A stretch of DNA of 64,000 bases from Gyrodactylus bullatarudis (taxonomy: Eukaryota > Platyhelminthes > Monogenea > Gyrodactylidea > Gyrodactylidae). The stretch is from the NCBI GenBank assembly GCA_012064415.1, contig SSNU01000247.1, positions 28,169 through 92,168 of the forward strand, given 5' to 3'. Shown here one piece after another: positions 25,101 through 37,809 of this stretch (position 1 is the first letter of the stretch; each line of letters opens with the position of its first letter). The notes below the pieces were generated by a model. It saw only the letters and a list, made by a program, of their open reading frames with translations. It did no database searches and was not told the origin of the DNA. Made by a program: the position numbers and the translations under genes.

Positions 25101-27969
25101 TGACATGAATAATATCAGAGTTTGGAAATATTTGTAACCAACCTTTATCTAATCAATGGAAAAGTTAACCTTTGATTTCTTTTTCGTGACTCTTTTTAAC
25201 CCATTTTAGTTCAAGTCTTAGCAGATAGAGTTCAGGGGATAGCTTATTGATATTCAATAGGTATAATTACTCGATAAGAGTTATTTTACTTCGGCCCTGG
25301 AAAATAGGTTTTCAAAAACAAAATTTTTGAGAAAATTTCAAACCTTGAGACCATTCCGTTAGTCTTAAGATTACCTGATAGTCTCAAGAGTAAAAAGATA
25401 TAAATATGACTCTAAGGGTTAAAAATGTCATAATATATTTTTTTCTATCATTATTATTATCGGAGATGTTTATACAGTGATAATAAAATATGAAATCTTA
25501 TAAGTCAATTGAATTAGCCTGCTCAGTGAAGATTGATTAAATCTTTGAATCAAATTCTACATCTTTGTTGCAAAGGCTTAATATATATATGAAAAAGGAT
25601 TAGCCAGAGAAATTAGCTAAATTGTAACAGAAAATAAGTAGCAGATGAAAAATAATACATCTATTCGGGTACTAAATAAAACGAAAAAAAGTTTGGATGG
25701 AAATTTTCAAGAATGTAATAGCTATATTTTTCATGTCTCATATCAAAAATAACATTTTGACAGCTCTTACATAATGATAATCAGGTAGCAATATACATCC
25801 AGCTATTATTATCATTCTAATTCTTTAGTGCATTGCCATTCTTTCTTCATACAGATATCATAAATATGCGCTTCGTTGCTCTCTCAACAAGAAATTCTCT
25901 TCCATTTTTATTTTTTCCACCAGCCTTATAGCACATTCTGGTATATGCATCTTTTCAGCTCATTTATTCTATCGATTGTCTTGGAAAATATTCAAATGCA
26001 AAAAATATTCTCTCAGTATTTCTTTCCTTATTCTACACAATCTGAGTAATATTAATCGAGAATTTTTTTATCAACTCCAGTTGTAAGAACTAAAAAGTAT
26101 TCATAGTAGTTTGATCTCTAATTTTGAACCAAATAGGGAACTTTCCGACATAGATTGACTAGAACGTTCTCCGCTTGCTATTTGACTTGTGTTAGTCTAA
26201 CTAAATAAAGATTATCATAAGTGATTTTTATTACGATCAGAATTATTGGAGTGATAAATAAACCTAGTTGACATGAGAATTTACTATTTTTACAAAAAAA
26301 CTCAATATTTCTCTCCCGATAGCCAGGAAAAAAATTATCTTCTGGATGATGAAATGGAAAAATTTGAGTCTGGCCAAAATTAGGCGATATTATGAATTCC
26401 GAAAATGACCTAATTTGATCTCGAAATTCTCATCGATTGTGAAGATTCAAAGCAATATGATTCTGATATTTGGTATCAAGATTAGACGAAGAATCCAAAT
26501 AAATTAAAATTTGAATGTAAAAACTCTAGATTACCCTGATGATAGGTAGCAGGCAATGAATATTATAGTCAGTTTGATTTCTTCAAATTAAGAATAAAAA
26601 ATACAGGATAAAGGACATTTGTAGAGGTACTCTGATTCTTTCACTCACTCTAGTAATAACAAGCTCATATTTTTACTATAGAAAATTGGAATGTTAAACG
26701 TCAATCTCCCCTTCCTTGGAATATTCATTCGTGCATCCAGAATTTTTATGAATTTCAACTTGAAAATTTTCCAAGTAGGACACTTCTTTTCATTTGGAAA
26801 ATTATTTTTCCCATTTTTATTTTGTCAATCCAAATCTTCTCTGTCTCTGGTATTTAGAGGAAAATATTTTGGGTGAGATTTATTTGCTTTAGCATTCAGG
26901 TAAAACTCAAAACCATCATGAACAAACTATGTATGTAAGTTTTTTAGTTTTCCTGCATTCATGGACTCTTTTCTTTTGCCTCTTCGATCTTTAACAAATT
27001 TTTACGTCTTAATTAGATGATATCATAATCTGTTCGCTTGCTACCTGATTATGATGTCTTCTGGCTTGTATATCTGTACCTTTTGAATAGCCTTCTTGAG
27101 TTCCCTAATTTACAATTTTCTTTCTCAAGAGCAAGTTATTTTGTACCTACAAGCCAGAAGACAACATAGTTAGATAGCAAGTAAACAACGTTATAGTCAA
27201 TCTGTGCCTGACAGTTCCCTTGAGAACTACTTTTTTCAAAAATATTAAGTCGATTTTCAAAGTAAACAAGTGATCAATAGTCTTCCTCGTAAAGGATCAC
27301 ACGACAACGAAACATAAACGAGGTTTAAATCATTATTTTAAAGATGTGGAAAAGTCACTATTTCTGGCATAACGAAAATAATGTATGTAACAGCTTGAAA
27401 CAGAGTGTGGATAATTCATTCTTTACTCTGATCTGATAGTTGTGTACAATCATATTTTATAACACAGAATGAGAGAGAGAGAGCGGAATAAATCCGATAA
27501 ACTCTAATTTTTATGATATACAACTTACATTGATGGTACAGAGTGGCTATTAAAATTCTCCCTACAGTGTGAGTACACACACACTATGTGTTTATATTAC
27601 ACACACCAGGAACAGGAAGTTGATCATTAGCCCAACTGGATAAAATCAATTATCATTTTTCTTCCCCTTGTGAGATTTTTTCTTTTCCTTTTTCAACTTT
27701 TAATTTCAATTCTAACACACATTTCATCATCATCGTTGTCATCAAAAAGATATAATTTTTGTATAGCCTGTAATGTAATTCTTGTTTGATTCTCATCGTG
27801 AACGTGTCTCTCTCTCTCTTGAGACAGTTCTATTTGACAGTCTAATCTCTAGATAGATATCCGATTGGGTTACATTCGTTTCACAAACTTTCATAATCAA
27901 TAATAATTGATATGAATCATATCTAAGAATTTATTCAGTAAAGTAGATTTATTATGGGGTATAACCAAC

Positions 27970-28122
27970 CTTTTTCCAAAGTCTCTTCTAGAAGTTTCAG
28001 TACTGAGATTGACTCAAGTAAATTCTTACGTGGGATGAGACAATTGTACTTTGATCTCTGTTCAATTTTTATTTTAGGTACCAACTAAGTATCGAAACGC
28101 CTGAAATAGACTTTGGTTGATT
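27970..28122. repeat. Short dispersed repeat, copies 2 and 3 in inverted orientation
   Basis: CCAAAGTCTCTTCTAGAAGT at 27977 is followed about 85 bp later by an inverted copy with AAGTATCGAAACGCC and AGACTTTGG, making an imperfect foldback. Same unit as 17866-17915. Confidence 0.55.
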
Positions 28123-28848
28123 ATAATCAATTATATTCCAATTAAAACTACTTTTACTGTTACCCATTGAGGGTTTCAGAGTCATCTAAAGCTAGTCGGT
28201 AATTTATTTTTTCTCCACAAGTCTCTCTGTATTTTTAATAATTATGTAAGTAATATTTGAATAAAAAAATAATTCAATCTGACAAATTCTCAACTGTTTC
28301 AATATTTCAGCTCAGGATTATTGTTGATTCGAATAAGACATGTCAACTAGTGAATGATTTTAGTTAAGCTTAATAATAACTGAAAATAATCGCCCATTCA
28401 GATCGAATCTCGCGAAAGAGTTAATATGATCATTTGTACGATAAAAAAGTAATTCCTACCAGTCTAAATGATAAGGACTTTGCATTGTTGGTCTTTTCCA
28501 TATGTATAGTTCTTCTATCTGCACTGCATCAATATTCATGATTCCTTTCCCCATCATGAAATTCATGAATAATCAATAATAGTCCCTTCTCTTTTGGATA
28601 CTATAATATAATAAAATTTTCCACTCGAGATCATAAAATAACTTCTAGGGTTCTTCTTCACTGAATCTCCAGTATCACTATTTTATTATTTTTGTTTATA
28701 TTTTAATGTATAACTTAATATTTTTCCTTATTCTTCGCTGCTTTCATTATCAGACCATTCGCAAATCTCAAAGAGTTGGGAATGACATTTTAACCAGCTA
28801 TTCCCTTTATTCTGAAAACCAATCAAAACAATAATTTTTTTTGCTTAG

Positions 28849-29125
28849 GTGAATTCGAAGCACATCTTTTCCGGCTAAGGTTTGACGCTCTTTTTGTCGC
28901 TTTGGGCGAGGAGTATTATTTTTTCTTATTTTCTGTTTCTAGCTAGACCTATAGGTCATCATTGGCGAGTTGTTCCTCTGCTGATGCGGAGTTATTATTG
29001 TTGTTGCGGGCCAATGTTGACTTTTTGTTCTCCTTTTTGGGTGGAGCTGAATATTGGCCTTGGGGTAACCAACTCGGGAGGGTTCGGTCATAATTGGCGA
29101 GAGGTCCCTCTGTTGATGCTTAGGT
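28849..29125. other. GC-richer island with a duplicated unit, coding status unknown
   Basis: Composition differs sharply from the flanks. A unit of about 37 bp occurs twice as a direct repeat: GGTCATCATTGGCGAG with CCTCTGCTGATGC near 28952, and GGTCATAATTGGCGAG with CCTCTGTTGATGC near 29088. It is bounded by an acceptor-like TTGCTTAG and a donor-like AGGTAAG, but no frame stays open from one to the other. A plus frame is open at 28882-29127 and a minus frame with a run of five Asn is open over the right half. No family recognised. A transposon fragment or an unusual exon are both possible. Confidence 0.35.
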
Positions 29126-30080
29126 AAGATGGTTTTGTTAATAATTTTTTTGACATCAAAGCCTTAAATTGTATGTAGTTTGAAGATACGATATTACAGA
29201 TATTAAAATAATAAATTACAATAGTATCATATATTTCATCCATATCTATGAGCTCAATGAATCTTTTTTAAAGGTAGAGAGATGATTTCTTGTTAATGTA
29301 AGATTTCTTCGTTAACTCAACGATAATGTAATAATATCTTAAAATTGAAAAATGTTATTACTATTAAAGTTCCATCTAGCTTAAATCTGTATTTAGAGTA
29401 AAGTTTCAAGATATTCCATCTTTGCTCTCTGCTCGCTTTCTCTTATACATATAAGAGGTACACACACAACATAGGGAATGATTTATTCTCACAGTCATAT
29501 GTCATATGCTAAAGGTATATATGTACTTTATTTATCCCATATACATACATATATTTACTCCCCACAATGGATCTATATTTATGATCTTCCTAGAAATTAG
29601 TATGAGAGAAACAAAGTAGCTATTATGAAGCATATCAAACACACTTAACATTATTATTATTATGACTATAGAGCTAATTGAATGGGGAAAAAAATAAAAG
29701 ATTTATACACACACTGCGTATATCAAGTATATGTACATACATAGACGGTGTATTATTGTATTGTAGTTGTCTTGCTTTTGTATGTGTGTCTTATTCATCG
29801 CCATCAAACTTATCAATCAATCGATAAAATTGGATATTTTTATATTCTCTATTATTCATGAACATTGCAAATGAGTAGTAGGGAAGAGAGTCTTATTCTG
29901 ATAATCTCAAGAAAAAAACAAGGCTATTGTTCTCTATCTATTTCTATGTTCTATTGAAAAAAATAGGATAAGGAGACGTTTCTGCCTCCTTTGTTTCTCC
30001 TGCCCTACTCCCTGACTCACTTCTGTAACAAGAACTACCTTTTTTCTGTATCACTATCGAAATATTTAAAAAATCAATAA

Positions 30081-30530
30081 CAGCGTGTAATTCTTCAACA
30101 TCCTGCTCGGCTCCGACCTGAACACACTTCTAGTTACTCAAATCAATGATCTTGAACTCAACTATACCCGAAAGTTTGACACTCGTGTTCATGCAAATGA
30201 AAACTCTGAGGATACTCAGGATTAAATCATACTTCCTAAGAAAGCTTGTACACTACCCTTCCTCCACATTTTGACTATTTTCAGTCCCATCCTCTCTAAC
30301 ATTCCTAAGAGTACCCAGAAAAAGATTGAGCTGCTAGAGTCCTCTCTCCTATAGGGAACTTGCATCTGAATCAAATCTCATTCCTATTTGGGTTAGGAAA
30401 ATTGCATTTGCTGGTTTTACCTTCCTTTTCCAGACACTACATTCCCAGATCAGATTGAGATTCAAAGGCAACTTATTTAGCTTTGAGCACCAATTAATGA
30501 ACAAGGTTTCAAAAGGAAAATTATCAGATA
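30081..30530 (+). other. Possible decayed coding stretch
   Basis: One plus frame reads about 45 codons (ILLGSDLNTLLVTQINDLEL onward) to a TAA at 30227, then continues with only a few stops for about 300 nt, with lower AT content than the flanks. No family recognised. Could be chance. Confidence 0.25.
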
Positions 30531-31959
30531 ATCATGATTCTTTTATAAATTTTTTTCAATAAATCTCCTCTTTATATATCTTTTTGTACTCAGAGTATCT
30601 ACAAACCATTTGACAGATAATTGGAATTTTACGTCAAAATTTACAATGTTTGTTATAATAACAATGTGTTATAATGGAACAATTTTTTTACCACGAATAA
30701 GACACTTTTTACTATCCATTGAATGAAAAATAACTGAGCTTATCCAATTTGCATTCAACTCGCATTGTGATGGATTACATCAAAGATGGATTCAATTCCT
30801 AGTTATGGTCAAAATGATTTATATCTTGACTTGTGTATTGTTACTACACCAATATGACAAATACGACTGCATTTCTCTTAAGTTTTTTTTATTTTATCCT
30901 AAAAATGGATAGCCTATCTAGAAAAAAAAAGTTTTCCAACCATTTTACCATTTGATTATTCCATGTTTCTCTGATTAATTACACAGATAGTCTATATCAT
31001 GGAGATCTTTATGCTGAAGCATGTGTAAAATTTATTGTTTTCTCCTACTGAAAGAAATAAAATCTGATTTTTCCTTAGGTCTTTTTCAGAATAATACAAA
31101 GAAAGCAAATTTTCCCATCATTACGTAATCTGTGAATTTCCCTTAGCTTCAGTAAGCATTCATTTCATTACAATTCTCTCCATTGTGATGATTCAATTTT
31201 CTGATTGAAATCGTTTTATGAAATTAGGCCATCGATAGCTATACAGAAGTTCAGTTTGCTTTATTAAAAGTTTAACTACCCAGTAAATTCTCTACGTGGC
31301 AAACAGAATTGCTAATTAAAGTTCAAATTCTGCTCAGACGATTTCGTTTATAATCCTTGTGATTTGAATTTTCACCTTTTACGTAATTAGTAACTATTAC
31401 TACTACTTTAGAAAGAAAAGTTGATTTAATCGTTAACCTTTCTTTCCAATGTAAAAGAGAGAGAGTAAAAAATCAATTATCTTATTCATATTCCATTTTT
31501 AATTGCTGTTTTCTGTGCTGTATGTGTGAAGGAATTGCAGGTGTGAATCAAGTTAATGGTTTTTTATCGATCGAAAAATACCCCCATTAACAATATTTCC
31601 ATGAGTTCAGCAATGCAATCGAATAAATTCTCTCTCGACTCTGATCCCGATTCTCCCCCTCAAAAACAAAATAGACAGAATTTCTTTTGCTTCCTTTTGG
31701 TCTGTCTGCAAATAACATGTATTTACATGCTCCCATGATGAACAGTTTTATTCACGATAAAGAAATTTTAAAATGTAAATTATAATTATTGTCTTATTGG
31801 TGATACAGTAATTATATCAGTTCAAGTTACTCGTAGAATTATAATTATTATTATTTCTATCATATACTAAATTGTCCTTATCTTGCCTAGATTTGCCAAC
31901 AAAAATTGTGTATTGGAAAATAAGCTCGAATTTGATTTTTCTGTTAAATTTCCAATCAA

Positions 31960-32380
31960 AAACTTTCCTCAGGAATAGTTTTATGATTATTAGGGCAATA
32001 GAAAATTTTATTTTTCCCCAGCAAAGTTCCATGCCTTGATCAAAATTGATGTTGAGAAAATGAAAATTTTTCATGTTCTGATATACAAAAGTCCCATTTT
32101 CCCTAAAATCATCTTAATTTACCTAATTTCCTAGGAATTGCTTTAAACATATGAAAAATTACTCAATCTTTACTACTGTACAAGTCTTATTTTATTCAAA
32201 ATTTTGCAAGAATTATTTAAAAATCTCAATTTTTTCCATTCTCGTAGTAAAATTCATTGAAAAATTCTTGGCGCGTGTTCAAAACCTGTCATTTTCAATG
32301 GATTATTTGTATATATCAGAAAAAACTTGAAAACGTATGGTTTTATAGGAAATAATGCCTAGAATTCAATTATCATCAAA
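31960..32380. repeat. Dispersed repeat, copy B
   Basis: Diverged partner of 18830-19190 with the same TTCTTGGCGCGT core and flanking blocks. Confidence 0.6.
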
Positions 32381-35188
32381 AGGAAAAATTCGACCTACTC
32401 TAATGATTATACATCATATCCTCTGTATATAATTAAATTTGCTAAGCTTTTATTTAATTTTTCCAACAGTCTCATTATCCAGACATGTAATTTCTCCATC
32501 TATCTCTGCAAAACATTACGCAACTCTCAACAATGTACTCTCCTGGAATAAAAAAGAGTCATGTGTCTCCTCCTACTATCGGTTCACCGAGTTGACAATA
32601 CAATAGAGTATTTTTTCAGTACCAAAACCATGCTGAGAAATATTCTTTCCAGTGTGTTTGCTTAGTTGGTGAGATTATGTGAGAAAAAAGTTGATCTAAA
32701 GGAACAGTGAAAAATAGTTTCTCTTGTTAATCGAGAATTTCTTCCAATAGTAAAGCGCGTTTCTGAGATTTGGCTTTGATTAAATTTCTTTAGACATTGT
32801 TTGTTTTACTCTCTGCTATTTCCACACTAAAATGCACTGATCTTTGAGATAAAATCCTCTCCTAATTTCATTGAGCTGGCTATGATCTACTCTGCAGATT
32901 TTGGAAAAAGGTTCGTCAAATATCCCTATTGATTCAACCTTTTATTAACCCTATAGAGACTTGTAAAAGACTCACAGTTGATATAAAACGATTCCAAATT
33001 AAATTCTAATAAGGATTCCATTTAAATTCCCATCTACTAATAAGTAGATGAAAACTAAATTAGAGCAAATCTCACGAAGGGGTTGATACATTTTAAACAT
33101 TACAATGTCAGGTCTGCTTTTGCTTTTAAGGCTAGGAGAATTAAAACAGATTATTCCACCCTCATTCCCTTGATTAGAAGAGGTCTCTACTTTTCATTGC
33201 TTTAAATCCTTCTTCTTGTTGTCCTTAAAGAAGAAGAGAGTCAAAAAGGGTGTGTGCTTGGTGAATTACAGTATTATAGATCCTAATAAATATTTGCTTG
33301 AGAATTGAGTCTTTGTATGAACATATCAACTATCTATTCATACAGTCTTTTGCTCTTATGAGAAAATTGAGTAATTGTGGGAAATGCAGCAAGTATTCTT
33401 ATCCTATTATAAGATAAGGATAATAAATGTGGATTTCCCTTTTGATTGTGATAAGAATCGACAAATCAATTATCCCTTTGAATGTCCATCTGAAATCATT
33501 CAAACAATAAAACAACCAATTTCTTCAAATGACCATGCGCCAAATCCTTGACTAGACATTTGGCCGGAAACTTCATTCGTTGTTGGTTGGGTATGGTGTT
33601 CCTTATCATTACTGCATTAGTCTATGACTATTTACCTACTTCTATACTGTTTTCAATGCTAATGATAATAATAATAGTAATAATACCAATCAATAATCTG
33701 CCTACTGGACTTGGGATCATAAAATTTACCAATCAATAAATCAATATCCCAAATTCTACATTACTATATGCATGTAAATCTTGACTTGAACTTGATGAGG
33801 AGAATTTCTCTGAAGACTAACGGGCGGGAAAATGTATTTACTCTGCATTTCTACATGCTTCTCATTGATTCTTGCTTCTGTCTGTACAATGTACACTGTC
33901 CATGTGTATTAAAAAGGGGAGTAACTTGTGTATAAAGCTAGCTACACATGTCTCTAGTAGATAGCATCATTAAAAACTTGAAATGTGCTCAAATTGAAAT
34001 ATCGATCTTCTCTTTTCTCATCATGTAATACACTTTTATTATTGTAACAATAACACAGACTAGCAAACATCATCATGGTCCTTACAATTGAGAGAATCAT
34101 TGTGTAATCATGCGTTCACTTACTCTCGCTCTCTCTCTCTACTAGAGATTCATTGCTAGTGAAAATAACCCAACCTTGTTTCAGAGTCTATTCTTAAATG
34201 GGATTTTTCAGTTCTAAATGTTATGGGCTTTCAGAATCTACTTATCTAATCGCAAACAAGTACATATAAAAGTTGACTTTTCAAAATATGATCTATAAAT
34301 AATACAGCTTTGATATTGATTGATAATTGACAACAATCAAGTAAAGTGAATGGGGCTCAACTCGTCTGAGATCAAGAGATGATGATGTTTTACATGATAA
34401 TAATACACGTAAATGTTTATAGACATTTATTTATTCCTCTGAGTCGTATTTATTCATTCTTTATTAATAGAGTGTTTCTTCTTCTTCTTGGTTTCGTCTA
34501 GAAATACATAAATATTTTGTAATAATTTTTTTTCATGTGTGAATATTACGGGTTCTGTCTGTTTGTCAATGTCTTTTTCTCTCTCACTCTTCTTACGCAC
34601 ACACACACTCTAGGTTCCATTGTTTCAGTTTTTCCACTCTTTTTATATTTAATATGTATTATTATGTATCATGTAATATCAAAGGAATTGCATTGTAAAA
34701 TGGAAACAGGGCATACACACCTGGTCATTTTTAGCTTTAGGTTCTTATTGCAGAATCATTGCATTTTGTTGTTTTTGTTGTTGTTGTTTAGGGGAAGGGG
34801 AGTACTGATCAAAAATACAATGTTTAACAAACAAAAAATAAACACAGAGTCCAGGATCACAATTGAAATTATGAAAACTATAGTGGCTGGGTTCTTTTCT
34901 CATATTATTACATATTATTATTATTATTATGAATTTCAAGAGGTTTTCCTTTAAAAGAAGAAAAAAAGATGTGGAACAAGAAAATAACAAAAAGAGCGAT
35001 CAAGTAAACATATATGTATGTATATATGTGTTTATATTTTCTGGGTGAAATTATAATTATTTTTTGGTTTTTTTCTTGAATAATTTTTATAAAGTAAATT
35101 ATTAATTTCTCATATAATATATATATATATAATATTTATATAGGTATTAGAGAGTATTAGATCGAGAGACTTTGTCTAGTAGTAGTTC

Positions 35189-36283
35189 TTATTCACGCAG
35201 GGCTGGAATATTATCACCAAAGACATTCTTCATTTGGGCTTCATATTCTTGGAAGTTTCTCTTCATAATCTCAAGACATGGTCCAAGGAGACGTTCAAAG
35301 CTCTCCACGTCGAGGACAGCCACTTTGACCTTCTCCAAAGCGTAGACTGAAGCAGCTCTGCTCTGCTTTGTGATCAATGCCAATTCGCCAAAGTAATCTC
35401 CTTTGCCGATACGTGAGACTTCTTTTTCCCCTTCAGCATCTGATTTAACCTTGACGGTAACACTGCCCTCTTCAATAAAGTACATTTCATTGCCAGGTTC
35501 ACCCTGCTTGATAATGACATCGTTCTTTTCAAAGGTCTTTGAGATTAGTGCATCGGCAATACTGACCCTCTCATAAGAGCTAAGGGTTCTTAGAATGGAT
35601 ACTTTTTCAAGGAGATTCTCGTACATTTGTCTCTTCTCAAATGCTTTACGTAGGACAATGTTTCTAAAGACTTCCCGTGTCATGGCCCATAGGGTACCAT
35701 CTGTTGTTGCTTTTATAGTGGCTGCTCTTGGGGTATTATACATGAGGGCTAATTCTCCAAAACTTCCCTTGTTATCATAAGATCCGACTTTAATACTTCC
35801 ACCATCCTTATTCTTGAAAATGTCATATAGTCCTTTTTCAATAACATAGAAATTGTCACCATCCTCGCCTTCGGTGATGACGCAATCTCCAGGCTGTACT
35901 TTCTTCTCAAACATGGCATCAATAACTGCCTTGAGTTGATCCTCATCCAATGATTTGAACAACAATATTCCCTGCATACAATTCATTATGCGGGCTTGTT
36001 GTTCTGGTGTCTTTTCAATGACCACCTGAGAATAATTGGTTTCCTCATCAGGATTAAAACTCTCGGCCGCTACACCTTTCCTCCTGTTAATATTTCTAGT
36101 TGGGACAGCCTCTGAAATATCATCTGCCATACTTGATTGATATTTATTTGAGTCTCGAAGGGTTGTAAAATAATCACAAGCGAATTCTACCAAGTTTTCT
36201 GGTTTCTTCTTGATGACTTGAACAGAAAATTCTTGTAATAATTCTTTTAAACCTTCGGGTACTTCCATTTGATATTTAGTCAT
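35189..36283 (-). CDS. cAMP-dependent protein kinase regulatory subunit, RII-like
   Basis: Intronless, 364 aa. Residues 8-44 (VPEGLKELLQEFSVQVIKKK) are an RII-type dimerisation/docking helix pair that would bind AKAPs. The inhibitor segment is NRRKGVAAES at residues 66-75, where typical RII has an autophosphorylated Ser at the fourth place; here it is Gly70 (GGT, 36076-36074). Two cyclic-nucleotide-binding domains follow: site A with FGELALMYNTPRAAT (Glu177, Arg186) and site B with FGELALITKQSRAAS (Glu300, Arg309), both with the cAMP-binding Glu and Arg. The protein holds the PKA catalytic subunit inactive until cAMP binds. The start fits family length. Upstream sequence is rich in CT and CA repeats. 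Confidence 0.95.
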   Translation of the reverse strand: MTKYQMEVPEGLKELLQEFSVQVIKKKPENLVEFACDYFTTLRDSNKYQSSMADDISEAVPTRNINRRKGVAAESFNPDEETNYSQVVIEKTPEQQARIMNCMQGILLFKSLDEDQLKAVIDAMFEKKVQPGDCVITEGEDGDNFYVIEKGLYDIFKNKDGGSIKVGSYDNKGSFGELALMYNTPRAATIKATTDGTLWAMTREVFRNIVLRKAFEKRQMYENLLEKVSILRTLSSYERVSIADALISKTFEKNDVIIKQGEPGNEMYFIEEGSVTVKVKSDAEGEKEVSRIGKGDYFGELALITKQSRAASVYALEKVKVAVLDVESFERLLGPCLEIMKRNFQEYEAQMKNVFGDNIPALRE

Positions 36284-37809
36284 AGTATGGGAATTTATGA
36301 TCAGATCTATTCACACAACACGTCAAATTGTATTCCTCTCTATGCAGTATGTATTCCGATGTAATAATATATTCAAATAGATTTCCGTAGATATACTTTT
36401 GCCTATTATCCAATCAAATTTGGTTATTCTCTTCTTGTTTACTTGTAGTTCTCTCTTTCTCTCTCTCTGTCTCACAACCACACACACACAAACTCAGTTA
36501 GCCAGCCAGTCAGTATATATCTTCTTCTTCTTCTTCTTTCTATGGATATAAAAATAGAAGATTTAGATTCTATTATGATGTATCTTCATCTCTCTCTCTC
36601 TCTCTTAAATCTATGCTTCTATTTTTTAAGATAAAAGACATAACACATAAATGTAATCAACAATAACAAAAATGCATTCATCAATCGAAAAAAATTTATC
36701 CCTTTTTCTATTCCCAAATAATTTTATCATTTTTTTATTACAACAACATCAAAAGATCAACAACGTACCCTCTTTTTAATATATTGTTTTTTTTCAAGTT
36801 TAGGAGGAAAATCGATTAGTTTTATTCTTCTCGTTAGCCTCCTGAAAGACGTAGTAAAAGATGTATCAATGAATATTTCATTACTTACAATCTTATCAAT
36901 GGTTTTTGAAATTTGTAAAAAAATATGTTTAAAGCTCTTTTTATTTCTCCTATGTGATGTAACTTTATTAAGATTGAGAGAGAATATTGAAATACTCACG
37001 CCTAGTAAAGGTTAATAAACAACTCGATGCAAAACCTTAATCCAAGTGAGAATTGACAAGTGAGAGTGAATAGAAAAAACTCCGTCTTCAATCAATCAGA
37101 GAGGAAATTATTGTGAATGATCATTTCACTCCACTAGTTTTTTATTTATATGAGAAATTTATAGGAGATTGGTTGATTTTACTGCACAATGCAGTGTATT
37201 ATTAGTACAAATACATAATGTTGCTGTGGTGTCACACCTTTACACAAGTGAAGAGAGAAATTCCAAAAAAAATTTCAAGTAGTATTTTAGTGTTACAGTG
37301 GATCTATGATCTATTATCATCATCATCATTAAAGGTAAATTATTGAGAGTGAACGATTGAGAGACCAATTGATGAGAAAAAGCAAGCGATGTGTAAATAA
37401 TAAATTAAACATAATGCAAGAATATTCCATACAAAGCCTAACCGCTAGTACTGCTAACTTTGTAGTACTAAGTATTGCTTAGTAGATAGGAAATAAGTAA
37501 AATTTAGTCAAGTTGTGCAAATAAAATGTCTATCCTGGTACTAAACTGTATACAATTGAATCTTTACAAATAGCTTAATTTTTTAAAACGTTTTCATTAT
37601 TTAAAAAATTGATTTCAAAAAGTCCGTATAAATTAGATTAACTAAATTAATTCTTGCATAGACTCTATTTGTTGTTAAAGTTATCACTAAATGTTGAAAT
37701 CTGTTTGGTTAAATCCATAGTTTGAATATTTTCAAAAATTTTGTCTCATAAATGTCTTTTAGCAATAAAGTAAACTATTTAATGATTTTATTAATTCTAG
37801 AAAAGTCCT
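36284..37809. other. Shared upstream region of PKA-R and STUB1
   Basis: Head-to-head intergenic stretch. Microsatellites: CT runs near 36455-36470 and 36590-36606, CA run near 36480-36490, CTT run near 36522-36536, ATC run near 37317-37330. No convincing coding exon; an 80-codon open frame on the minus strand at 36757-36999 has no family pattern. Confidence 0.5.

Larger units (their letters stand above)
17832..35188. other. Gene-poor region, about 17 kb
   Basis: No confident gene on either strand. It holds AT-rich sequence, microsatellites (GA/CT runs near 27470-27485, 27805-27820 and 34130-34140; CA runs near 27570-27610; TA run near 35110-35135), two diverged copies of one dispersed repeat, a three-copy short repeat, a GC-richer island and a possible decayed coding stretch, listed separately. 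It could be regulatory sequence or 5' UTR introns of the PKA subunit gene at 35189-36283 (minus), which is only an inference. Confidence 0.5.

Noticed and set aside
27470..27610. GA, CT and CA runs considered as regulatory elements
   Set aside because: Ordinary microsatellites with no positional link to a gene start.
34535..34954. 139-codon open frame on the plus strand
   Set aside because: Low-complexity (CA, TTG and TAT repeats) with no family pattern or splice context.
36757..36999. 80-codon basic open frame upstream of PKA-R
   Set aside because: No recognisable family, no promoter or splice support; probably chance in 5' flank.
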